Assembly: GCA_026991005.1 (NCBI GenBank)
Contig: JALXCH010000201.1
Location: 1 to 6,826, forward strand
Direction: 5' to 3'
Length of the DNA: 6,826 bases
DNA from: Calditrichia bacterium
GTDB lineage: Bacteria; Calditrichota; Calditrichia; RBG-13-44-9
Translations under genes and position numbers: made by a program
In this document: positions 1 through 4,747 of the stretch, in pieces
Numbering within the stretch: position 1 is the stretch's first letter
How the letters are laid out: every line of letters begins with the position of its first letter
The notes under the pieces: generated by a model
The model's input: only the letters and a program-made list of their open reading frames with translations
Told to the model about the DNA's origin: nothing
The model's database searches: none

Positions 1-123
1 CGCATTCTTCGGGAGTGCGGGGGAGGAAAGTCCGAACTCCGCAGGGCAGGGTGCCCGGAGAAAATCCGGGGGCATCGGGACGAAAGTCCCGGTGTACGGA
101 AAGTGTCACAGAAACCATACCGC

Positions 124-225
124 CCCGCACCTATTTCCAAACAGGAAATCCGTAACACTGGTACAATGATTCGAGATATTTTGTTTTATCCAGCCAATTC
201 CTTCCTGTTGGGAAATAGGTGCGGG
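124..225 (+). repeat. Palindrome-ended 102-bp element, copy 1, in the P12 position of rnpB
   Basis: The left arm (124-147, CCCGCACCTATTTCC then AACAGGAA) is complementary to the right arm (202-225) over 24 positions with one A/G mismatch. C123 and G226 can extend the stem by one pair. The roughly 54-nt centre is AT-rich and can form a weaker inner helix in which CTGG (158-161) pairs with CCAG (190-193). In M1 RNA a short P12 hairpin lies between ACCGCC and GGTAAGGGTGAAA; here the element replaces it. There is no reading frame of its own, no group I or II intron core and no clear target-site duplication. It resembles a MITE- or REP-like palindromic element, or an intervening sequence of the kind found in some 23S rRNA genes. 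Which of these it is remains inference. Confidence 0.9.
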
Positions 226-379
226 GTAAGGGTGAAAAGGCGGGGTAAGAGCCCACCGGTCGGTGCGGTAACGCCCGAGCCGGACAAACCCCACCCGGAG
301 CAAGGCCAAATAGGGGAGCGCTTGAGGGTGGCCCGCCCGATGCTCCCGGGTAGGCCGCATAAGATAAATGACCGTCCAT

Positions 380-481
380 CCCGCACCTATTTCCAAACAG
401 GAAATCCGTAACACTGCTACAATGATTCGAGATATTTTGTTTTATCCAGCCAATTCCTTCCTGTTGGGAAATAGGTGCGGG
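380..481 (+). repeat. Palindrome-ended 102-bp element, copy 2, between P2 and P4 of rnpB
   Basis: Matches copy 1 at 101 of 102 positions. The single difference is C417 against G161, which removes one pair of the possible inner CTGG/CCAG helix. It lies between the 3' strand of P2 (ACCGTCC, 371-377) and the CR V block beginning GACAGAA (484-490), where some bacterial RNase P RNAs carry the optional helix P19. Left flanks of the two copies differ (ACCGC against GTCCAT). To the right both continue GGT, then diverge. The near-identity implies recent duplication or gene conversion. Confidence 0.9.
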
Positions 482-493
482 GTGACAGAATTC

Positions 494-532
494 GGCTTAT
501 CGACCCGCACCGCATAAGCCATTTTTTATTTT
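494..532 (+). terminator. Intrinsic terminator at the end of rnpB
   Basis: GGCTTAT (494-500) pairs with ATAAGCC (514-520) across a 13-nt loop, followed by ATTTTTTATTTT. The left arm is the conserved GGCUUAU of RNase P CR V. The hairpin would therefore compete with core folding until 3' processing removes the right arm. The loop carries the CCCGCACC (504-511) expected to be the 3' strand of P1. Confidence 0.7.
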
Positions 533-595
533 GCCCGGTAACTTTACCCGCCATCCTGCGATCTAATGAACAACAAAAACGGAAGGATTACCACC

Positions 596-1249
596 ATGCC
601 CGCACGAAGTAAAGTGGAAGTGAAAGGTCTGGAAGCCCGATTTTACGATTTGTTAATGAATCTGATTACTCTGGGGAGATACGAAGGATTTATCCGCCAG
701 GCCATTGCCGATTTAAACCTTCGGGAAGATGATGTGGTGATGGACCTGGGAGCGGGTACCGGTAAAAATGCCGAGCTGATGTTTCGCCATCTCGGGCCCC
801 GGGGTAAAGTGTACGCCCTGGAAATCGGGAAAGAGATGCTGGAACAACTGCAACAACGGCAACAAAACGAACCCCGTCTGCACATCATAAATCAGCGCAT
901 CGACGAACCCTTCCGGCTCCCCGAACCGGCCACAGTCGCTTTCATTTCTTTTGTTTTGCACGGTTTCGAGCAGGAAGATCGGGTTAAAATCATCGAAAAC
1001 GTTCGCCATAATCTGAGCAAAGGAGGCCGATTCTGCATTCTGGATTACAACCAGTTTTCCGTGGACGAGTCCCCCTGGTATGTCCGTTTTGCCATCCGCA
1101 AAGTGGAGTGCGAGCTGGCAGAAGATTTCATCAACCGGGATTGGCCCACCATTTTACGAGATCAGGGTTTTGAATTCGATGGTGAAACGACCTATTTCCG
1201 CAATTACGTCCGACTGCTTTGCACACGAATCAAACGAATAGGTGTTTAA
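596..1249 (+). CDS. Class I SAM-dependent methyltransferase (UbiE/MenG-like fold)
   Basis: A 217-aa soluble protein predicted to transfer a methyl group from S-adenosylmethionine; the substrate is not identifiable. Motif I is VVMDLGAGTGKN (residues 47-58), the glycine-rich SAM loop. The next strand, KVYALEIGKEML (71-82), supplies the acidic residue (Glu76) expected to hold the ribose hydroxyls. Later fold blocks are VAFISFVLHGF (114-124) and LSKGGRFCILDYNQF (140-154), which resemble the post-motif strands of UbiE/Methyltransf_11 proteins. The start at 596 is preferred over the in-frame ATG at 566: GGAAGGA (581-587) sits 8 nt before 596, whereas nothing like a ribosome binding site precedes 566. 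The gene stands alone on the strand about 60 bp after the rnpB terminator. Its last codons lie inside an ACGAAT repeat that continues past the stop, so the extreme C-terminus (around RIKRIGV) may be repeat-derived. Methyltransferase fold: confident; ubiquinone or menaquinone role: not supported. Confidence 0.88.
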   Translation: MPARSKVEVKGLEARFYDLLMNLITLGRYEGFIRQAIADLNLREDDVVMDLGAGTGKNAELMFRHLGPRGKVYALEIGKEMLEQLQQRQQNEPRLHIINQRIDEPFRLPEPATVAFISFVLHGFEQEDRVKIIENVRHNLSKGGRFCILDYNQFSVDESPWYVRFAIRKVECELAEDFINRDWPTILRDQGFEFDGETTYFRNYVRLLCTRIKRIGV

Positions 1250-1276
1250 CCACGAATCACACGAATGAACACGAAT
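1225..1276 (+). repeat. ACGAAT repeat cluster spanning the methyltransferase stop codon
   Basis: ACGAAT occurs at 1225, 1234, 1252, 1261 and 1271, with spacings of 9, 18, 9 and 10 nt, so nearly all share a 9-nt phase with one degenerate slot at 1243. The later copies read CACGAATCACACGAATGAAC, a short intergenic repeat type I recognise from many environmental bacterial genomes. It crosses the stop codon at 1247-1249, so it has either grown into the gene or supplied its end. Confidence 0.6.
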
Positions 1277-1325
1277 AAAAAATAACGCCATAATTACGTT
1301 TGGAAAGAATCTGCCAAATCGTTTA

Positions 1326-1412
1326 GGATTTGTTATTTGGTATTTGTTTTTTTGGGATTTGTTATTTTGTTATTTTGTTATTTGGGATTTGTTATTTGTT
1401 ATTTGGTATTAT
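1326..1412 (+). repeat. Low-complexity T/G array built on GGATTTGTTATTT units
   Basis: GGATTTGTTATTT recurs at 1326, 1355 and 1385, a period of 29-30 nt. Shorter TTATTTTG and TATTTGT units fill the gaps. Almost no C occurs on this strand, so the tract is strongly T/G-skewed. It has no coding potential and looks like a slippage-prone satellite. Confidence 0.7.
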
Positions 1413-1471
1413 CCATTTTCAGCTCCATTATTTTGATTCGAACAAAATACCTTCCGTGCAATGCAATTAAG

Positions 1472-1502
1472 ATTCTTCGCTACGCTGGGCTGCGCTTAGA
1501 AT
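1472..1502. repeat. Imperfect palindrome (ATTCTTCGCTACGC ... AGAAT)
   Basis: ATTCT (1472-1476) pairs with AGAAT (1498-1502), and CGC (1478-1480) with GCG (1492-1494), around a TACGCTGGGCT loop. It resembles the short 'attcttcgct...cagaatgac' palindromes scattered between genes in many bacteria, here in degraded form. No T-tract follows, so it is not an intrinsic terminator. Confidence 0.4.
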
Positions 1503-1631
1503 AACAGGGAACGAGCAAGGGAGTTCCTCTCATTCGGAAAAACTGCCAGGGCTTTCCTGCCCCGTCCTTTTACCAGTAACCACCGGCACTCACATTCTCG
1601 CTAATATTTAAATCGAAAAAAATTTGTTCAA

Positions 1632-1646
1632 TGTAACAAAGTTACA
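1632..1646. promoter_or_regulatory. Operator-like inverted repeat, TGTAAC-AAA-GTTACA
   Basis: A perfect 6-bp inverted repeat with a 3-bp centre. Its 11-bp core TAACAAAGTTA (1634-1644) recurs at 1800-1810, upstream of the lipoprotein gene. A dimeric regulator site is the natural reading, but no regulator gene is present and no promoter could be placed beside it. Confidence 0.35.
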
Positions 1647-1799
1647 AAAAAATGTGCCACACCCTCATTATATTAAATCTGGTATGTGTACTTATTTGTA
1701 TAAATAAATCGACCTGATTTACAAAAACCAGAAAGGTTGTCCCATTTTATTCAGCGAAATAAATTTCAAAATAATGGTGGCAAACTAAAAAATGTGTTC

Positions 1800-1810
1800 T
1801 AACAAAGTTA
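1800..1810. promoter_or_regulatory. Second copy of the TAACAAAGTTA palindrome
   Basis: Identical to the core at 1634-1644, 166 bp downstream (about 16 helical turns) and 66 bp before the lipoprotein start. AATGTG occurs beside both copies. Candidate second operator of the same regulator; inference only. Confidence 0.3.
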
Positions 1811-1875
1811 AGCCATCTGCACATGTTCTGTCCAGATTCACAAACTGGAGAAATAAATTAAAGGAGGAACATCAC

Positions 1876-2301
1876 ATGAAATTCATAAATGTTTTATTGC
1901 TAATTGCCGGATTATTTTTATTGAATAATTGTTCCAAAGACACCCCTCTGGAACAACAACCCAACCCCGGGATTAAATTGAGTCATTTTAGCGAAATCCA
2001 GCAACAGGTTCTCACCCCTCTCTGCGCCAGTTCCGGATGCCACAGTGGGGGAAGTCCGAAAGCGGGATTGAATTTGCAAGCTGGTAAGGCATATTCTGCG
2101 CTGGTGAATGTACCCAGCAGCCAGAATCCGGGGATGTTGCGAGTAAAACCGGGAGACGCAGACCACAGCCATCTGATTGATAAACACACCGGAAATGGAA
2201 CCGCTCAAATTCCCCTGGGAGGAACTCCTCTCTCCAGCGCCACAATCGATTCCATTAAAAATGGATTAATGAAGGCACCCAGAATAACTAATCCGGAGTA
2301 A
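1876..2301 (+). CDS. CX4CH cytochrome-c-like lipoprotein with frameshifted C-terminus
   Basis: A 141-aa exported lipoprotein. A hydrophobic signal (residues 1-18) ends at Cys19 in LLNNCSKD; Asn just before the cysteine is unusual for a lipobox. CASSGCH (50-56) is a CX4CH haem-attachment-type motif, set in the arrangement CxxxGCHSG..AGLNL....YSALVNV (50-79) and RVKPGDADHSHLI (89-101) typical of small exported mono-haem-like domains. The usual ending of such domains is 'MPLGGxxLS...IxxWIxxGAxNN'. Here Ile112 stands where Met is expected (QIPLGGTPLS). After IK (127-128) the frame reads NGLMKAPRITNPE, while the -1 frame reads WINEGTQNN followed by TAA at 2289-2291. One A lost from the A-run at 2257-2261 would explain this. 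The start at 1876 is chosen for AAGGAGG (1861-1867) 8 nt upstream and the signal peptide. The next ORF begins 4 nt after the stop. Electron transfer is possible but unproven. Confidence 0.8.
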   Translation: MKFINVLLLIAGLFLLNNCSKDTPLEQQPNPGIKLSHFSEIQQQVLTPLCASSGCHSGGSPKAGLNLQAGKAYSALVNVPSSQNPGMLRVKPGDADHSHLIDKHTGNGTAQIPLGGTPLSSATIDSIKNGLMKAPRITNPE

Positions 2302-2305
2302 GACC

Positions 2306-2658
2306 ATGAGACTTCACATTTTGCTTCTATTAATAATGGGTTGGTTGGTTACATCGTTATTCAGCACCGAGTTCCAGGTGGCTACTCACCAGAAGAATCA
2401 GGTCAAATTCATTCTGGCGAATAATAAATTTTTCAAAAGCGCTCAATTTCTGGCGGGTACGGATATTCCTGCCCAGAATAACAACTGGCGATTGGGAGTT
2501 CAGATTATCCGACTTCTTAAATGCCATCAGGGTAGTTAAATGACTTCAAATATGGAGAAGACCGGAACGAAATGCTTTTAGATGGAAAATTTCACTGCTA
2601 TGGGGGGACCAATTTTTCCGAAAAAACGATTGGGTTTGTCAGGATCCGGGATAACTGA
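2306..2658 (+). pseudogene. Broken exported protein gene, possibly a YceI-family remnant
   Basis: The open part (2306-2539, 77 aa) has GGAG (2295-2298) 7 nt upstream and a clear signal peptide (residues 1-20, MRLHILLLLIMGWLVTSLFS). It continues FQVATHQKNQVKFI (23-36), which resembles the first strand of YceI lipid-binding-type proteins. The sequence then loses any family resemblance and stops at 2537-2539. Shifted by one frame, 2536-2658 encodes LNDFKYGEDRNEMLLDGKFHCYGGTN..., where GKFHCYGGTN faintly recalls the YceI 'GKFTLHGVTK' segment. YceI proteins are about 170-220 aa, so most of the middle would be gone. Its position directly after a small cytochrome-like gene fits a pairing I recall in Bacteroidota relatives. 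A broken gene is likely; the YceI identity is tentative. Confidence 0.4.
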
Positions 2659-2667
2659 TTATCCCGG
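2646..2667. other. Perfect 9-bp hairpin without a T-tract
   Basis: CCGGGATAA (2646-2654), CTGA loop, TTATCCCGG (2659-2667). It overlaps the last codons of the broken gene. TATACTAAAAAAAC follows and no T-run exists on either strand, so it is not a standard terminator. It could be an mRNA-stabilising stem or a weak barrier before the DUF2892 gene. Confidence 0.5.
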
Positions 2668-2743
2668 GTATACTAAAAAAACCACAGTTCATTAATTAAT
2701 CTTATTATATGCACTGAAATACTAAATAAAAAAGGAGGTCGTC

Positions 2744-2929
2744 ATGAAACATAATGTGGGAAAAGCAGACCGCATTCTGAGGATTATCGTGGGAATTGTG
2801 ATCCTGGGATCAGGATTTTATTTTCACAGCTGGTGGGGGCTCATTGGAATTATTCCTCTGTTTACGGCATTTTTAAACTGGTGTCCGCTGTACAGCCTTT
2901 TGGGCATCAACACCTGTAAATTAAAATAG
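2744..2929 (+). CDS. DUF2892 small inner-membrane protein
   Basis: A 61-aa protein with the pattern of the DUF2892 family (also found as the C-terminal membrane part of YgaP-type rhodaneses): N-terminal MKHNVGKADRILRI, one hydrophobic span at residues 11-26, a second at about 30-45 (WWGLIGIIPLFTAFLN), then CPLYSLLGINTC (47-58) with the two conserved cysteines. Length is normal for stand-alone members. Function is not established; family members often sit next to sulfur- or redox-related genes. AAAGGAGGT (2731-2739) lies just before the ATG, a near-ideal ribosome binding site. An AT-rich leader separates it from the broken gene upstream, and 107 bp separate it from the large exported protein downstream. 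No promoter was assigned. Confidence 0.88.
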   Translation: MKHNVGKADRILRIIVGIVILGSGFYFHSWWGLIGIIPLFTAFLNWCPLYSLLGINTCKLK

Positions 2930-3036
2930 ATTTTTTTCTGGTTTATCCGGGATATAAATTTAAATCCTTCCCTGCCTTTCCTGCGAAGGGGAAGCAGTAA
3001 TAATGATTTAGTTTCACTAAAAAAAGGAGTAGTATT

Positions 3037-4686
3037 ATGAGACCCCATTTTTCATATACTATATTGATCTTGCTATTGTTTTTATTTGCCATCGGGCTCC
3101 AGGCGCGCTCGTTTCGGGTAAATCAAATACCCAACGGTTCGGTTTTTTCCTGTGCTAACTGTCATGTAACTCCGGGCGGGCCACGGAACAATTTCGGCAA
3201 GCTGGTGGAGAGGCAATTTCTTACTGCGCCAGGTGCTTCGGGGAATGTGGAATGGAATGCCTTCCTGGCCAGCCTGGATGCCGATAATGACGGTGTTTCC
3301 AACGGAGAGGAACTCCAGGATCCCTACGGACTGTGGTCGATGGGTAACCCCAATCCCGGAAACGCTTCCCTGGTTAGTGCTCCAGGAGATGCCAGCGATA
3401 CGCCCTTTTTTAAACTCACCCTTAATTTTAACGGGATGTCTCCGCATCTGGGCGAAAAGCTGGAAATCCGGGTAATCGACAAAGCCACGGGAAAAGAAGT
3501 AGGGCGAAAAGATGTTTCCTCCATATCCTCTGCAAATTTCAGCGTCGATTTGCACATGCTGCTTGCCGGGCATAGCTATTGGGTGGATTTTTATGCCGAC
3601 CACAACGGAAACGGAATATACGATGCCCCTCCCACCGACCATGCCTGGCGGCTGGAGGTGGATTCTGTTTCCGGCGATGTAACACTGGATTTCACCCACA
3701 ATCTCAATTTTGTGGATATCGATTGGCGCTATCTGCTTACTGTGAATTTGCTGGGTATGAGTCCCCATGTGGGGCAACTGTTCGAATTACGGGTGCTTGA
3801 TTTAACCGACACCCTGGAAATGGGTCGCACGCGGGTGGAGTTTATTCCTGCGGCAGATTTTACCGTCTCTTTGCCCGGAGTGCAATTGGGTCACGATTAC
3901 CAGGTGGATTTCTACGCCGATTTCAATGGAAATTTCCTCAATGATCCTCCGCCTACCGACCATGCCTGGCAGTTTTATTTTAACAGCACTACCGGCGACG
4001 TGGTGCAGGATTTCACCCATAACACCAACTTTACCACCGTGGATTGGGATTACTTATTTACCATGAACTTACTGGAAATGACGCCTCATTTAGGGGAACT
4101 GTTCGAACTTCGGGTGGTGGACGAAGCCACCGGTAATGAAGTGGGGCGGGTGCGCATCGATAGCGTACTTTTCAGCAATTTTACGGTGTTTATACCTGGC
4201 ATTCAGCCGGGTGGGAACTATCGCGCCGATTTTTACGCCGACCACAACGGAAATGGGGTGTACGATCCACCGCCCACTGACCACGCCTGGCGGGTGCAAT
4301 TTACCGACAATACCGGAAATGTGGTGGAGAACTTCACCCACAACACCAATTTCACCAATATTAACTGGCCCACGGCAATTGTGCTGAACCCTCTACCCGA
4401 AATTCCCTCGCAATTTGCTCTTTTGCAAAACTACCCCAATCCGTTCAATCCTACAACCAGCATTCGTTTCGAAATTCCCCACGCCACCCACGTTACGCTG
4501 GATGTGTACAACACCCTGGGGCAACGGGTGGCAACTCTGGTAAATCAGCAAATGGCTGCGGGGACGTACGAAGTTAATTGGGATGGGCGGAATAGCGAAG
4601 GGCAACTCTTAAGTTCAGGCGTGTACATCTATCGGATGAAAGCAGGGAATTTTCAGCAGATAAGACGCATGCTGCTCATGAAGTGA
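3037..4686 (+). CDS. Exported multidomain protein: CXXCH motif, Ca-type loop, three repeats, type IX-like sorting domain
   Basis: A 549-aa secreted protein. The signal peptide covers residues 1-23. FSCANCHVTPGG (37-48) contains a CXXCH motif (Cys39, Cys42, His43), suggesting covalent haem c. LDADNDGVSNGEELQDPYG (80-98) is an Asp/Asn-rich loop like EF-hand or thrombospondin type 3 calcium sites. Three repeats follow at about 124-230, 231-336 and 337-444. Each has a 'MSPHLGxxxELRV.D...GxE.GR' start and a 'VDFYADHNGNGxYDxPPTDHAW' centre, and ends 'DFTHNxNFxxIDW'. The C-terminal domain (about 455-549) opens QNYPNPFNPTTSIRFEI and ends SSGVYIYRMKAGNFQQIRRM, the FlgD-like / Por secretion sorting domain used for surface delivery in FCB-group bacteria. 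GGAG (3026-3029) lies 7 nt before the ATG. Surface display and calcium and haem binding are inferred; the role, perhaps extracellular redox or adhesion, is unknown. The secretion machinery is not in this window. Confidence 0.85.
   Translation: MRPHFSYTILILLLFLFAIGLQARSFRVNQIPNGSVFSCANCHVTPGGPRNNFGKLVERQFLTAPGASGNVEWNAFLASLDADNDGVSNGEELQDPYGLWSMGNPNPGNASLVSAPGDASDTPFFKLTLNFNGMSPHLGEKLEIRVIDKATGKEVGRKDVSSISSANFSVDLHMLLAGHSYWVDFYADHNGNGIYDAPPTDHAWRLEVDSVSGDVTLDFTHNLNFVDIDWRYLLTVNLLGMSPHVGQLFELRVLDLTDTLEMGRTRVEFIPAADFTVSLPGVQLGHDYQVDFYADFNGNFLNDPPPTDHAWQFYFNSTTGDVVQDFTHNTNFTTVDWDYLFTMNLLEMTPHLGELFELRVVDEATGNEVGRVRIDSVLFSNFTVFIPGIQPGGNYRADFYADHNGNGVYDPPPTDHAWRVQFTDNTGNVVENFTHNTNFTNINWPTAIVLNPLPEIPSQFALLQNYPNPFNPTTSIRFEIPHATHVTLDVYNTLGQRVATLVNQQMAAGTYEVNWDGRNSEGQLLSSGVYIYRMKAGNFQQIRRMLLMK
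3406..4368 (+). repeat. Three tandem coding repeats of about 106 codons
   Basis: Units at roughly 3406-3726, 3727-4044 and 4045-4368. The protein copies are clearly homologous: repeats 1 and 3 share DFYADHNGNG, and all three share PPTDHAW and DFTHN or NFTHN. Unit lengths are even (106-108 residues). DNA identity is only moderate, so the duplications are old and under protein-level selection. Confidence 0.85.
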
Positions 4687-4712
4687 AAAGAATATTCCCG
4701 GTTATTCCAGGT

Positions 4713-4743
4713 AAAAGGGCAGGTCGAACGATCTGCCCTTTTT
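4713..4743. terminator. Strong bidirectional intrinsic terminator between convergent genes
   Basis: AAAAGGGCAG (4713-4722) pairs with CTGCCCTTTT (4733-4742). The loop GTCGAACGAT may extend the stem by a G-T pair and TCG/CGA. A run of five T (4739-4743) serves the plus-strand gene ending at 4686. The mirrored A-run serves the minus-strand gene ending at 4748. Confidence 0.93.
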
Positions 4744-4747
4744 GCGC

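Larger units (their letters stand above)
1..513 (+). ncRNA. rnpB: RNase P RNA (type A), 5'-truncated by window edge and carrying two insertions
   Basis: Catalytic RNA of ribonuclease P, which removes 5' leaders from pre-tRNAs. Visible parts in order: a P3-like hairpin with a TTCG loop (1-19); the conserved GAGGAAAGTCC of CR I and the 5' side of P4 (23-33); GGGCAGGGTGCC (44-55); CACAGAAACCATACCGCC (107-124); GGTAAGGGTGAAAAGGCGGG (225-244); GGTAAGAGCCCACCGG; CACCCGGAGCAAGGCCAAAT (292-311), the P15 region that binds the tRNA CCA end; GGGTAGGCCGC; AAATGACCGTCC (366-377), the 3' side of P2; and GACAGAATTCGGCTTATC (484-501), CR V and the 3' side of P4. The order matches E. coli M1 RNA throughout. 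The 5' strands of P1 and P2 lie outside the window. Two copies of one 102-bp element interrupt it, at the P12 and P2-P4 positions. All core blocks are intact, so the gene is probably functional. The 3' end near 511-513 is an estimate. Open reading frames across this stretch are not genes. Confidence 0.96.
1250..1875. other. Long repeat-rich non-coding spacer
   Basis: No convincing gene on either strand over about 625 bp. An open frame starts at 1792 but is only an upstream extension of the lipoprotein gene without a ribosome binding site. From left to right the spacer holds the tail of the ACGAAT cluster, a TTTGTTA-type low-complexity array (1326-1412), an imperfect palindrome (1472-1502), about 100 bp of mixed sequence in which I see nothing, and an AT-rich stretch with two copies of TAACAAAGTTA. 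No promoter with credible -35 and -10 boxes was found. Confidence 0.7.

Noticed and set aside
124..225. Group I or group II intron in rnpB
   Set aside because: At 102 nt with no P7-like or domain V-like motif, the element is far too small and lacks a catalytic core.
103..414. Open reading frames on both strands across positions 103-414
   Set aside because: They lie entirely within rnpB and its inserted elements; the translations resemble no protein and the RNA structure explains the conservation.
537..548. GGTAA-CT-TTACC palindrome before the methyltransferase gene
   Set aside because: Only 5-bp arms and a single copy; too short to call an operator.
566..595. Upstream ATG adding ten residues (MNNKNGRITT) to the methyltransferase
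   Set aside because: No ribosome binding site precedes it, whereas GGAAGGA is well placed for the ATG at 596 and would lie inside the longer version.
1792..1875. Longer start for the lipoprotein gene at 1792
   Set aside because: It would bury the signal peptide behind 28 polar residues; AAGGAGG and the hydrophobic signal both fix the start at 1876.
2646..2667. Hairpin as an intrinsic terminator
   Set aside because: No T-tract follows on either strand, so it was kept only as an unassigned hairpin.
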